64,000 nt of DNA from Kriegella aquimaris (GCF_900103215.1 NZ_FNGV01000001.1:1054001-1118000); one strand, 5' to 3'; positions 28,431 to 37,118 are shown, numbered from the stretch's first letter. Notes: generated by a model not told the origin, from the letters alone. Program-made: numbers and translations.

Positions 28431-28797
28431 CTTAATTCCTATTGAGAAAGCAAATATATTAAGCCTAATCCTTTTAGCCTTGCCCGAGTAGCTATTAATT
28501 CTATCTGTTCGTACTAAAGCACGATAATGTCATATAAAAATTTTACTAAGGGCATTTCCTTCATAATTTTAAAAGAACCATGATAAATATTTGGGTTACA
28601 ACTTCATACACTTCCAACTACCGTTTTTAAAAATTGTAATCGATAACATTAATTGAATATTCCGCAAAAAACACACAAAACTAATTGAGTATATTTATAG
28701 CTTAAAGCCAAAAAAATACATAAATTTCAAGCTAATTTATTAGATATTTAATAGGTTACTCACCAATTTCATTAGAATAAATATAAAAAGTAAAGGG
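28431..28797. promoter_or_regulatory. divergent promoter region, TonB receptor versus oxidoreductase operon
   Basis: A 367 bp very AT-rich region without a credible gene. It must hold promoters for both flanking transcripts. No distinct operator or riboswitch was recognised. Confidence 0.4.
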
Positions 28798-30153
28798 ATG
28801 GGCAAAAATGAGAATTCACGACGCAAGTTTATAAAGAAAACCGCTGCCAGTTCGGCACTATTCGTCGCTGGTGGCGTATTGCCCGGGTTCACGGCCAAAA
28901 GCTATGGTCAGATTATCGGAGCCAACAAAAAAATCAATGTTTCTATGATGGGTGTAAACAGTCGTGGAAATGCGCTGGCCCAAAACTTTGCGAGTCAAGA
29001 GAACTGTAATGTTATTCATATTTGTGACGTAGATAGCAGGGCCATAACGAAATGTTTGACCGCAGTCAACGAACGCCAGGACAATAAGGTAAAAACATTT
29101 GAAGATTTCCGAAAATCATTGGAAAGTAAAGATGTTGATGCTATGGTGATTGCCGCTCCTGACCATTGGCACGCCCCTGCTTCTTTGTTAGCCTTAGAAG
29201 CCGGAAAACACGTATATGTCGAAAAACCATGTAGTCATAACCCCAACGAAGGTGAAATTTTGGTCAGCGCTGCCTCGAGGTACGGCAAAGTCATACAGAT
29301 GGGAAACCAGCGTCGCTCTTGGCCCAATGTGGTCGCCGGTATCGAAGCTTTAAAAAGTGGCGCTATAGGCCGGGTATATTTTGGCAAATCTTGGTACACC
29401 AACAACCGCGCCTCGATCGGGGTCGGCAAAGAAATAGATGCTCCCGATTGGCTGAATTGGGACCTTTGGCAAGGACCCGCTCCCCGAAAAAACTATAAAG
29501 ACAACATCGTACACTATAATTGGCACTGGCTTTGGCACTGGGGAACCGGGGAGGCCTTGAACAACGGCACCCATATGATCGATCTTTTACGTTGGGGCAT
29601 GAACGTTGACTACCCTACGAAAGTTAGCTCGAATGGCGGACGATATCGGTATAAAGATGATTGGGAAGCGCCCGATACCCAAGTAATCAATCTCGATTTC
29701 GGCGATGATTTATCAATGACTTGGGAAGGTAGAAGCTGTAATGGCAAAAAAATTGAAGGAAGCTCCGTAGGAGTAATCTTTTATGGTGAAAATGGAAGTC
29801 TATTCATTCCCAGCGGTGACAGTCATACTATTTTTGATTTAGATGGTGCGGTCGTAAAAGATGTAAAACCAAGTGAAGAAATCGATGCCAGAAATAAAAG
29901 TAATCCTGCAAAAAATTTGGATGCCTATCACATTCAAAACATGTTCGATGCCATTAAAAATGGAACCAAATTACACGCCGATATTGATTCGGGTCACAAA
30001 AGTACCTTGTTAGTTCAGCTAGGAAACATTTCACAGCGCGTCGGGCGCTCATTGGAAATCAACCCTGAAAACGGGCATATCATTGATGATGCCGATGCAC
30101 AGAAACTATGGAGCCGTTCATACGAACCTGGCTGGGAAATGAAACTTTCTTAA
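28798..30153 (+). CDS. Gfo/Idh/MocA-family oxidoreductase with Tat signal
   Basis: 451 aa. A twin-arginine leader (NSRRKFIKKTAASSALFVAGG) predicts export of the folded, cofactor-loaded enzyme. A Rossmann fold (~45-170) contains the VEKPCSHNPNEGE motif with the EKP lysine. The C-terminal domain has WHWLWHWGTGEALNNGTHMID, with candidate catalytic His. Members oxidise or epimerise sugars and cyclitols with NAD(P). It opens an operon with a second oxidoreductase, a DUF1080 lipoprotein and a NagA-like enzyme. Substrate not determinable. Confidence 0.92.
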   Translation: MGKNENSRRKFIKKTAASSALFVAGGVLPGFTAKSYGQIIGANKKINVSMMGVNSRGNALAQNFASQENCNVIHICDVDSRAITKCLTAVNERQDNKVKTFEDFRKSLESKDVDAMVIAAPDHWHAPASLLALEAGKHVYVEKPCSHNPNEGEILVSAASRYGKVIQMGNQRRSWPNVVAGIEALKSGAIGRVYFGKSWYTNNRASIGVGKEIDAPDWLNWDLWQGPAPRKNYKDNIVHYNWHWLWHWGTGEALNNGTHMIDLLRWGMNVDYPTKVSSNGGRYRYKDDWEAPDTQVINLDFGDDLSMTWEGRSCNGKKIEGSSVGVIFYGENGSLFIPSGDSHTIFDLDGAVVKDVKPSEEIDARNKSNPAKNLDAYHIQNMFDAIKNGTKLHADIDSGHKSTLLVQLGNISQRVGRSLEINPENGHIIDDADAQKLWSRSYEPGWEMKLS

Positions 30154-30180
30154 AGACATTCTAACAACACATCAATATAT

Positions 30181-31173
30181 ATGAAATCAAGAAGATCATT
30201 CGTTAAAAAAATCGGCAAGGCCAGTGCATTGTCTACTTTGGCATTGTCACTACCTGTACCGATATTTTCACAACTAAAGCGAAAAAATACTACAATGGCA
30301 AAACCTAAAATCATAGGCATAATTGGGGCAGAAAACTCGCATTCGATACATTTTGGAAAAATGTTCAATGTGGATAAGGCATTTCCAGGATTCGAAGTCA
30401 AATATATTTGGGGGGAAAAAGATGAATTTGCCCAAGTAACCAAAGAAAAGGGAGCTATCCCCATTATTGTAAAGGACCAAAAAGATATGATGGGCAAGAT
30501 AGATGCCCTGATTGTAGATCATCGACGTGGTGATATGCATCTCGCAGCCGCGACTCCTTTTGTCAAGGCGGGCATCCCTACTTTTATCGACAAGCCATTT
30601 TGTTTTAGCAGCAAAGAAGCGAAAGAATTTCTTAAAATGGCAAGAGACGTTGGAACACCTGTCACCTCTTACAGTTCTATTGCACATAGCTATGCTACCG
30701 AAGACATGAGAAAACAAGTCGACGAAATAAAAGACATTAACCAAGTAACCTGCTACGGCAAAGCAGACCTCAACTCCATCTACGGAGGATTCTATTTTTA
30801 TGGCGTGCACATGGTCGAACCTCTTATTTATCTATTCGACGAAAAAGTAGTTTCGGCCAGAATAAATAAAAATGAGAAAGATAACTTGAATAGTTCTGCC
30901 AGCTTAGTTTTTGAAAATGGAATGATGGCTACACTGATAATTACTTCTAAAAAATACGGTTGGCAGACCTTTATCGAGACCGATGAAGGCATTGTCGAAT
31001 TAAAACCTCGTGTAGAGAAAGTGGACCCGGACAAAACCTATATCGATATGGTAAAAATGTTTGAAACCGGAGTCGAGCCGAGAAGTCATGAAAGTATTGT
31101 ACATGGCATAGCGGTACTTGAGGCACTTTATAATTCCTCAAACTCAGGAAAATGGGAAACTGTAATGGCTTAA
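30181..31173 (+). CDS. second Gfo/Idh/MocA-family oxidoreductase, exported
   Basis: 330 aa. The N-terminal SRRSFVKKIGKASALSTLAL is a Tat-type leader. The domain core starts KPKIIGIIGAENSHSIHFGK; TFIDKPF is the family's EKP-equivalent, and FYFYGVHMVEPLIYLF lies in the C-terminal domain. It is shorter than its neighbour and only distantly related to it. It starts 27 bp after that gene and its stop codon abuts the next start, so these are cotranscribed. Probably a periplasmic sugar dehydrogenase partner of the first enzyme. Confidence 0.9.
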   Translation: MKSRRSFVKKIGKASALSTLALSLPVPIFSQLKRKNTTMAKPKIIGIIGAENSHSIHFGKMFNVDKAFPGFEVKYIWGEKDEFAQVTKEKGAIPIIVKDQKDMMGKIDALIVDHRRGDMHLAAATPFVKAGIPTFIDKPFCFSSKEAKEFLKMARDVGTPVTSYSSIAHSYATEDMRKQVDEIKDINQVTCYGKADLNSIYGGFYFYGVHMVEPLIYLFDEKVVSARINKNEKDNLNSSASLVFENGMMATLIITSKKYGWQTFIETDEGIVELKPRVEKVDPDKTYIDMVKMFETGVEPRSHESIVHGIAVLEALYNSSNSGKWETVMA

Positions 31174-31174
31174 T

Positions 31175-32008
31175 ATGATTTCGAACATACGGAAAACGAC
31201 CTTTTCTCATTTTTTAATGTTATCCATAACCCTAGTATTGTTCGGATGTCAAGAAAAACGCGAAAAAAAGTCAAAGGACATAGCACATAAAACATCCCAC
31301 AGCGAAGACAATACCCTTTCGGATAAAGAGGTAAATGAAGGTTGGAAGTTGTTATTTGATGGAAAAACTTTCGACGGTTGGCGTGGTATGGGGCGCGATC
31401 ATGTTCAAAATGAACTTTGGAAAATCGAGGAAGGTACCATACGAAAGTTGAATAGTGAAGAAGTACTACCATTACCAGACGGAAAGGCTGTTGAAGGTGG
31501 TGATTTGATGACTATTCAAACATTTGAGAACTACGAACTGTATTTTGAGTGGAAAATATTGAAGGCGGGAAATACAGGACTTAAGTATAATGTCTCTGAA
31601 GACCTCTCTCAAAAGTACGGTTCAGGACACTCCGCTTTAGGATTTGAATATCAACTACTCGATGATACCGACACTATTTATGCAGGTAAGTTGAAATCGT
31701 CGCAATATTCTGGTAGTCTTTACGATATGATTCCTCCTCAAAACGCCAAGACCAATCCCGTAGGAACGTTTAATTCTAGCCGTATTCTTATTGACGGAAA
31801 TCATGCGGAACATTGGTTGAATGGCTTAAAAGTATTGGAATACGAATTCGGCTCGAAACAGCTAGATTCATTATTCCGGTTAAGTAAATACGTCGATTAT
31901 CAGAATTTTATAGATAAACGTAGCGGACATATCATCTTACAAAATCATAAAGACGATGCTTGGTTTAAAAACATAAAAATCCGTGAGATAACACCAAGTT
32001 CAAAATAA
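31175..32008 (+). CDS. DUF1080 (3-keto-disaccharide hydrolase-type) lipoprotein
   Basis: 277 aa. A signal peptide with lipobox VLFGC (Cys25) is followed by QEKREKKS. The concanavalin-like DUF1080 domain fills ~45-270: EGWKLLFDGKTFDGWRG, FENYELYFEWKI, GNTGLKYNV, GFEYQLLDD, NGLKVLEYEF, HIILQNHKDDAWFKNIKIRE. Some DUF1080 enzymes cleave 3-keto glycosides made by Gfo/Idh/MocA oxidoreductases, which fits the two genes just upstream. The reaction here is inferred from this pairing. Confidence 0.9.
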   Translation: MISNIRKTTFSHFLMLSITLVLFGCQEKREKKSKDIAHKTSHSEDNTLSDKEVNEGWKLLFDGKTFDGWRGMGRDHVQNELWKIEEGTIRKLNSEEVLPLPDGKAVEGGDLMTIQTFENYELYFEWKILKAGNTGLKYNVSEDLSQKYGSGHSALGFEYQLLDDTDTIYAGKLKSSQYSGSLYDMIPPQNAKTNPVGTFNSSRILIDGNHAEHWLNGLKVLEYEFGSKQLDSLFRLSKYVDYQNFIDKRSGHIILQNHKDDAWFKNIKIREITPSSK

Positions 32009-32033
32009 TCAGGTATAAATCAAAACCCTAAAA

Positions 32034-33245
32034 ATGAAAATTTTTGCTACACTACTCTTTGCCGGCACGGTGCTTCTGACACCTTTTGAATCTAAAGATA
32101 ATACTATGGTAAAAGGCATACTTTATTCAGATGGCGGTGCGGTCTCCGTTACGCTCTCCGGGGATAGGATTATCGGTATCGAACGGACCGTGGACAACGA
32201 ATCCGATTCCAAATCGTATGTCGCCCCAGGCTTGATCGACGTACAGATTAATGGCTATATGGGCGTCGACTTTTCAGGCCCCGACCTTACCGTCGAAGGA
32301 GTCAAAAAGGCGACCAAGGCACTTTGGAAGGCCGGGGTGACTTCCTATTTCCCGACGATTATAACCAGTGACATTGCCCTAATAAAGAAAAATTTTGCCA
32401 TTTTGGCCGAGGCCAGAAAAGATCCTGAGATCGGAATGTCGATTCCCGGATTCCATCTCGAGGGTCCCTATATATCCCCGATAAAGGGCTTCCGTGGAGC
32501 GCATTTGGAAAAATACATCAAGAATCCCGATTGGAAAGAATTCCAGGCCATGCAAAAAGCGGCCGATAACGGTATCATACTGATTACCTTGGCCCCGGAG
32601 CTCGAGGGCGCCATCCCATTTATCAGAAAATGTGTCGATAGCGGTGTCGTCGTATCCCTTGGCCACCATAACGGTTCGGCCTCCGATATTCAAGAAGCAG
32701 TCGATGCAGGAGCGAAAATGGCCACGCATCTGGGCAACGGTTGCGCCAACGAGATAAACCGGCATCATAATCCCTTATGGCCGCAGCTCTCCAACGATGC
32801 GATAACGACCAGTATCATTGCCGACGGTTTCCACCTGACCAAGGAAGAGGTTCGTAGTTTTTATAAGGCCAAGGGCGTCGAGAACACCGTACTGGTATCC
32901 GATGCACTCGATTTGGCAGGCCTGCCCCCCGGTGAGTACACCCGTGGTGAGCGCACCTTGTTGTTGACACCCAACGTGGTGAAACTGCCCAAGGAGAATG
33001 TATTGGCCGGCGCAGCCTCGCCCATCAGCAAATGTGTCGGCGTCATAATGGACTATACCCAATGTACTCTGGAAGAAGGCATCCGGATGGCAAGCACCAA
33101 CCCCGCCGAACTTTTTGCACTAGAGGATATCGGGAGCATAGCACAGGGAAAACGCGCCGACCTTATCGTTTTTACGATGGAAAACAACCAAATGACAATA
33201 AAAAAGACCTATGTCGCAGGGCAACTGGTATACTCCCAAGATTAA
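32034..33245 (+). CDS. N-acetylglucosamine-6-phosphate deacetylase-like amidohydrolase with N-terminal leader
   Basis: 403 aa. The NagA core begins at about residue 25 (MVKGILYSDGG): YVAPGLIDVQINGYMGVDF, PGFHLEGPYISP with the metal-binding Glu, SLGHHNG, MATHLGNGC, IIADGFHLT and VLVSDALDL with catalytic Asp. Before it is a hydrophobic stretch, MKIFATLLFAGTVLL, resembling a signal sequence, which is unusual because NagA is cytosolic. Translation could instead start at the internal ATG near 32106. It is followed 3 bp later by the transporter gene. Base composition from here to ~34.9 kb is visibly GC-richer. Confidence 0.85.
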   Translation: MKIFATLLFAGTVLLTPFESKDNTMVKGILYSDGGAVSVTLSGDRIIGIERTVDNESDSKSYVAPGLIDVQINGYMGVDFSGPDLTVEGVKKATKALWKAGVTSYFPTIITSDIALIKKNFAILAEARKDPEIGMSIPGFHLEGPYISPIKGFRGAHLEKYIKNPDWKEFQAMQKAADNGIILITLAPELEGAIPFIRKCVDSGVVVSLGHHNGSASDIQEAVDAGAKMATHLGNGCANEINRHHNPLWPQLSNDAITTSIIADGFHLTKEEVRSFYKAKGVENTVLVSDALDLAGLPPGEYTRGERTLLLTPNVVKLPKENVLAGAASPISKCVGVIMDYTQCTLEEGIRMASTNPAELFALEDIGSIAQGKRADLIVFTMENNQMTIKKTYVAGQLVYSQD

Positions 33246-33248
33246 CTT

Positions 33249-34490
33249 ATGAAAAATAAATCCGTACGTAAAAAAATTATCCTAGCACTAAGTGCTATCG
33301 GACCTGGCCTTTTCTTGATCGGCTATAATATCGGCACCGGAAGTGTGACCACCATGGCGAAAACGGGAGCTGAACACGGTATGGGCCTTTTTTGGGCACT
33401 TATACTCTCTTGTATATTCACCTATGTACTTATGGTTACCTACGGGAAGGTCACCTTAGTCACCGGAAGGACCGCCCTGTTTAATTTTAAGAGCGAGTTC
33501 AAATACGGTTGGATGCTTTCCCTATATATTATCATTGCCTTGATTATTGGCGAATTGCTCGCATTGATGGGGGTCATGGGCATTGTTGCCGACCTGGTGC
33601 AAGAAGGCATAAGACTGGCCTTCGACGGACTCGTTGTCAGTACTTTTTGGATCATCCTCTTTTTCTCGATCATCCTTTATTTTTTATTATGGTTCGGCCG
33701 TTACCAGCTCTTTGAAAAAATATTGACGGTATTGGTGGTACTTATGGGCATTTCTTTCATTGTGGTTTTTATCATGGTGAAGCCAGACTTGATGACGATT
33801 GCCCAAGGGGCCATCCCCAGCATACCGAATACGCCCGGAGCCATGGGACTTATAGCCGCCATAACAGGTACGACCTGTTCCGCTGCGGTCTTTATTATGC
33901 GAAGTACCGTGGTCGCCGAAAAGGGATGGGGCATCGACGACCTGAAAAAGGAGAAAAAAGATTCGTTGGTATCGGCCTCAATGATGCTGCTCTTGAGCGG
34001 GGTAATCATGGCCGTTGCCGCCGGTACACTTTATGTATCAGGGCTAAAACTCGACAATACCGTCGAGATGATCGAGCTGTTCGAACCGATCGGTGGCAAG
34101 GCCGCGGCATTTATGTTGATCATCGGTATCGCCGGGGCAGGTCTTTCGACCATCTTCCCCATAGTATTGATAGCGCCATGGTTATTGGCGGATTATAGGG
34201 GAACGCCCAGGGACATACACTCGCCACTGTCGCGATGGCTTATTTTTATCGCGCTACTTTTCACCTTCGGTACCGTTTTCCTAGAGGAAAGGCCCCCGGC
34301 CCTTATGGTATTTTCACAGGCATTTCAGGCGTGCATACTCCCGGCAGTAGCGATTCCGATTTTTATACTGATCAATAGGAAAAAGCTGATGCACCAATAT
34401 ACCGCCAGTACGAAGTTGAACGTTGGCATCGTCGCCGTCATTTTATTCTCATTGATTACAACCTATTTCGCACTTACCGATTCTTTTTAA
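33249..34490 (+). CDS. Nramp-related transporter lacking the canonical metal-binding motif
   Basis: 413 aa with about 11 transmembrane helices. The overall layout matches Nramp (SLC11): ALSAIGPGLFLIGY in helix 1, and helix 6 around ITGTTCSAAVFIMRSTVV. Where metal-transporting Nramps have DPGN in helix 1, this protein reads YNIGTGS, so the metal-ligating Asp is absent. The helix 6 Met-Pro-His is not seen either. The substrate may therefore not be Mn/Fe. It is downstream of nagA-like and upstream of a nagB-like pseudogene, so an amino-sugar or small organic substrate is conceivable. Confidence 0.82.
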   Translation: MKNKSVRKKIILALSAIGPGLFLIGYNIGTGSVTTMAKTGAEHGMGLFWALILSCIFTYVLMVTYGKVTLVTGRTALFNFKSEFKYGWMLSLYIIIALIIGELLALMGVMGIVADLVQEGIRLAFDGLVVSTFWIILFFSIILYFLLWFGRYQLFEKILTVLVVLMGISFIVVFIMVKPDLMTIAQGAIPSIPNTPGAMGLIAAITGTTCSAAVFIMRSTVVAEKGWGIDDLKKEKKDSLVSASMMLLLSGVIMAVAAGTLYVSGLKLDNTVEMIELFEPIGGKAAAFMLIIGIAGAGLSTIFPIVLIAPWLLADYRGTPRDIHSPLSRWLIFIALLFTFGTVFLEERPPALMVFSQAFQACILPAVAIPIFILINRKKLMHQYTASTKLNVGIVAVILFSLITTYFALTDSF

Positions 34491-34522
34491 CGGATACTCT
34501 ATGAGGATAAAGAATAAAAAAC

Positions 34523-34893
34523 ATGTTGACCGTTGATAAACTAAAAGTATCTGTTTACGGTGAACCCTCCTAAATGGGTGTGGCGGCCGCCGATTTCGTA
34601 CAGTATAAATTGAACGAGGCCATGCAGAGAAAGGTTCGGTGAACCTTATCTTGACCATACCGGCGATTGTGGGCGGCATGGCCATTAGCTGTGCGGTTAC
34701 CGATGAAAGAAAGGCAGCTGTAGTGCGCGTGCCACCCTCTATGATGAAATCGGCACCCAATACCCTAAAACGATTTTGCGACGGCACCAGGAAACCGTAT
34801 TATTTCTTGAAAAGGGATCGGCTTCGAAGATTTATAATTGATTGGGAAAAAGGGAGTAATCGTTTTCTAAGGAAACTAGAAAGTATCAGGTAA
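34523..34893 (+). pseudogene. decayed glucosamine-6-phosphate deaminase (NagB-type) pseudogene
   Basis: From ATG 34523 the frame reads MLTVDKLKVSVYGEPS, then a TAA at 34571, then MGVAAADFVQYKLNEAMQRK: the typical NagB-like N-terminus. The frame then shifts near 34630 and continues GSVNLILT before jumping directly to IPAIVGGMAISCAVTDERKA, which is the C-terminal NagB block (usual form IPAI...C.VPDERKAEAV). The middle ~150-170 codons, including the active site, are missing. A stop, a frameshift and an internal deletion make it non-functional. It follows the NagA-like and transporter genes, so the cluster once carried a deaminase. Confidence 0.75.
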
Positions 34894-34966
34894 ATTAAAG
34901 GAAGAAAATACAGGGCCACTTTTCAGCCTGTCATTTACATAGCCAGATTTAAATAACTCTAATAGA

Positions 34967-35374
34967 TTACTTTGATTCTTTCTTTTCCATTATTTTAACC
35001 AACAAACTTTCCATTCTATCCCTATTCATGGGCTTTTCAATGTAGTCCACCACACTTGAAAAACCCAAAGCCTTTGTCCTATCACGTGTAAGAACCGAGG
35101 AGGTCAGCATGACTATCGATGATTCGAGAATAAAATCATTCTCTTCAATAAAGCTCAAAAATTCAAATCCGTTCATCTCAGGCATATTAATATCCAAAAA
35201 AATAAGGTCGGGCTTATTACTGTCAAGAAACTCCAACGCCTCCAATCCGTTTTCCACAGCATTCACATCTATTACACCCAATTGTCTGAGGGCAATGGTG
35301 ACTAACGAATTAGCAATGGGGTCATCTTCTATTAAAAGCACATCTATGCCCTTATAATCTTCAATTTTACTCAT
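34967..35374 (-). CDS. single-domain response regulator (receiver only)
   Basis: 135 aa. A complete CheY-like fold: acidic pair in LLIEDDP, phospho-acceptor D61 in FLDINMPEMNG, conserved Ser in MLTSS, and Lys in YIEKPMN. No output domain. It may shuttle phosphate in a relay or act by protein contacts. It lies on the same strand as the small-protein cluster and LytTR/HPt genes upstream, though separated by ~330 bp. Confidence 0.93.
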   Translation of the reverse strand: MSKIEDYKGIDVLLIEDDPIANSLVTIALRQLGVIDVNAVENGLEALEFLDSNKPDLIFLDINMPEMNGFEFLSFIEENDFILESSIVMLTSSVLTRDRTKALGFSSVVDYIEKPMNRDRMESLLVKIMEKKESK

Positions 35375-35649
35375 ATTGTCAAATCATCGATTGAGGCTAT
35401 TTTAGTTCTTCTTCTTAAAGGCCTCGATTTAATTAAAATACAATAATGCATATTCTTGTTATACCATACATTAGGATATACGAAGATACTTGAACTTTTG
35501 GTTGTAGTTACCTACATTCATAAAGAAAAATCCTAATTAATTTAAGATTGCGAAATAAACGATTAAATATAATATTATCTAATAACTTTCAAAGTTAGAT
35601 ATTCAAAATATTGATTACTAAATCTACTTTCCACAATTAGTTAAACCAG
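35375..35649. promoter_or_regulatory. AT-rich gene-free region upstream of the receiver gene
   Basis: About 275 bp up to the terminator hairpin of the small membrane-protein gene. Presumably the promoter of the receiver gene on the minus strand. I see nothing more specific. Confidence 0.35.
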
Positions 35650-35678
35650 AACTCCCCGAGGTTGTACCTCAGGGAGTT
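35650..35678 (-). terminator. hairpin downstream of small membrane-protein copy A1
   Basis: Stem arms AACTCCCCGAGG and CCTCAGGGAGTT around TTGTA, with one mismatch. It is homologous to the two terminators after copies A2 and A3, but here the T-run on the minus-strand side is lost, so it may be leaky. Confidence 0.7.
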
Positions 35679-35708
35679 CTATAGAAATGAAACAAAAAGT
35701 ATGAAATC

Positions 35709-35879
35709 TTAGTCAAAAGAAAAACCGGTCGCTACTCGAAATACGAAAGCATAAAGTACCACGGCATACATAGCGAAACCGAACCAAGCGAATACCTTGA
35801 AATAGTTTTTAACAATCATACTACCCAAGTTTTTAAAACCATCATTATAAATCGTTCTTATGTTTTGTAGTGTTTCCAT
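35709..35879 (-). CDS. small single-pass membrane protein, family A copy 1
   Basis: 56 aa: starts METLQNIRTIYNDGF, has a basic N-terminal region with NLGSMIVKNYFKVF, one hydrophobic helix at ~29-48 (AWFGFAMYAVVLYAFVF) and ends RVATGFSFD. Copies at 36631-36798 and 37228-37395 differ by conservative substitutions and many third-position changes, which is good evidence that all are translated. I do not know a function; it resembles short uncharacterised flavobacterial proteins. The upstream leader differs from those of copies A2 and B1/B2. Confidence 0.85.
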   Translation of the reverse strand: METLQNIRTIYNDGFKNLGSMIVKNYFKVFAWFGFAMYAVVLYAFVFRVATGFSFD

Positions 35880-35995
35880 AGTATTGATATTTTAAAGGTT
35901 AAGTGTTGGTATTATCTAAATTTTTATTTTTTATAATGTCAGCTATTTAACTGACGAAAGGAATGTTATAAATATGTGATTAGCCCATTTCTTTG

Positions 35996-36077
35996 TGACC
36001 TAATATTGCTGTTTAAACCTTCGTTTACTGTATAACTACAATAAATTACTGCGAATAGAATAACCATTATTAGGTCA
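35996..36077 (-). repeat. inverted repeat downstream of the 39-aa gene B1
   Basis: TGACCTAATA (35996-36005) and TATTAGGTCA (36068-36077) are perfect 10-bp inverse copies 62 bp apart, just past the B1 stop codon on the minus strand. The other 39-aa gene also has an inverted repeat near its stop. Possible RNA stem, terminator or processing site. Confidence 0.45.
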
Positions 36078-36098
36078 TAAAAACTCGCAACATATTTC

Positions 36099-36218
36099 TT
36101 ATAAGAATTGCCCAGTAGTCGAATACACTGTGTCAAAGGCAAAATATAGGTAACTAACACTGCAAATTAGCGCTGCTAAAAAGGAAATCGAGGGAATTAT
36201 TATTTCAAAATTTTTCAT
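36099..36218 (-). CDS. very small single-pass membrane protein, family B copy 1
   Basis: 39 aa: starts MKNFEIIIPSISFLAA, hydrophobic throughout residues ~5-29 and ends STTGQFL. A homologue of the same length lies at 37570-37689; the pair shares IIIPSISFLAA, ICSVSYL and STTGQF with substitutions spread in between, which supports translation. It begins just downstream of a conserved ~300 bp leader. It could be a membrane peptide or a toxin-like peptide; nothing in sequence decides this. Confidence 0.7.
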   Translation of the reverse strand: MKNFEIIIPSISFLAALICSVSYLYFAFDTVYSTTGQFL

Positions 36219-36230
36219 GATAAATAGATT

Positions 36231-36530
36231 TGGGGTCTAACAATACTGTAAAATTACGGCGGATATCGAGATAGTTCGGGAGTTTTTCGACAGATTACAA
36301 CTTACTGTAGTCGAATAGGATTTTTCTTACTTTAAAATGAAATCAAAGAATCACCCTACGGCTATACCATCTTACGCTACGCTCATTTTTTACTTAAAAA
36401 GAATTCCACAAAGAGATCCGTATATCGCAAAAGACTACGCTCGGTCGATTCCTTTCTCCATCATCAATTGATCTTTGATGGATCGGGGAATGGAATCCCC
36501 GTACCAAGTAATCAAACTAAACACTTTCGG
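36231..36530 (-). promoter_or_regulatory. conserved leader copy L1, upstream of small gene B1
   Basis: Near-identical to 36821-37118 and recognisable in diverged form at 37701-37960. Shared blocks include GGGGTCTA, TAGTTCGGGAGTTTTTCGA, CCTACGGCTATACCATC, GATCCGTATATCGCAAAAGA and a hairpin CGGGGA-atggaa... closed by TCCCCG at 36484-36501. Conservation outside any open frame suggests a promoter with a long structured 5' leader, or a small RNA. Confidence 0.6.
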
Positions 36531-36575
36531 CAGTTATCTTCTTTTATAGGTTAGTAACCCCTAAGGTGTAGAATC

Positions 36576-36602
36576 AAAAAACCCCGAGGTTGTGCCTCGG
36601 GG
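36576..36602 (-). terminator. rho-independent terminator after copy A2
   Basis: On the minus strand a perfect stem CCCCGAGG-cacaa-CCTCGGGG is followed by TTTTTT. It begins about 30 nt past the A2 stop codon. Confidence 0.92.
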
Positions 36603-36630
36603 AGATTTATTGAAATAAAATTATAGTACC

Positions 36631-36798
36631 TTAAAAGGCAAAACCGGTGGATACCCTAAAGACGAACGCGTAAAGAACCACGGCGTACATTGCGAAACCG
36701 AACCAGGCGAATGCCTTGAAATAGTTTTTAACAATCATACTGCCCAAGTTTCTAAAACCATCATTGTAAATCGTTCTTATATTTTGTAAGGTATCCAT
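36631..36798 (-). CDS. small single-pass membrane protein, family A copy 2
   Basis: 55 aa: starts MDTLQNIRTIYNDGF, has NLGSMIVKNYFKAF, a membrane helix at ~29-48 and ends RVSTGFAF. It differs from copy 3 at only two residues (Q5, T9 here) and from copy 1 at about six. It has its own leader and its own perfect terminator, so it is probably a monocistronic unit. Function unknown. Confidence 0.87.
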   Translation of the reverse strand: MDTLQNIRTIYNDGFRNLGSMIVKNYFKAFAWFGFAMYAVVLYAFVFRVSTGFAF

Positions 36799-36820
36799 AG
36801 TATTTATTTTTTAAAGATTA

Positions 36821-37118
36821 GGGGTCTATTAATACTGTAAATTTACGGCTGATATCAAGATAGTTCGGGAGTTTTTCGATAGACCGCAGCTTACTATGGA
36901 TGAATAGGAATTTTCCTACTTTAAAATGATATAAACGAATCACCCTACGGCTATACCATCTTACGCTACGCTCATTTTTTACTTAAAAAGAATTCCACAA
37001 AGAGATCCGTATATCGCAAAAGACTAGAGTTGGTCGAGTCCTTTCTCCATCAACAATTGATCATTGATAGATCGGGGAATGGAATCCCCGTACCAAGTAA
37101 TCAACCTAAACCTCTTCG
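36821..37118 (-). promoter_or_regulatory. conserved leader copy L2, upstream of small gene A2
   Basis: Second copy of the leader described for 36231-36530, with the same ordered blocks and the CGGGGA/TCCCCG hairpin at 37073-37090. It lies between the A3 terminator and the A2 start codon, so it drives copy A2. No convincing open frame crosses it. Confidence 0.6.

Noticed and set aside
30274-30810. 178-codon minus-strand open frame
   Set aside because: Antisense to the second Gfo/Idh/MocA gene, whose family motifs are clear; the antisense translation is Cys/Phe/His-rich and shows no family pattern.
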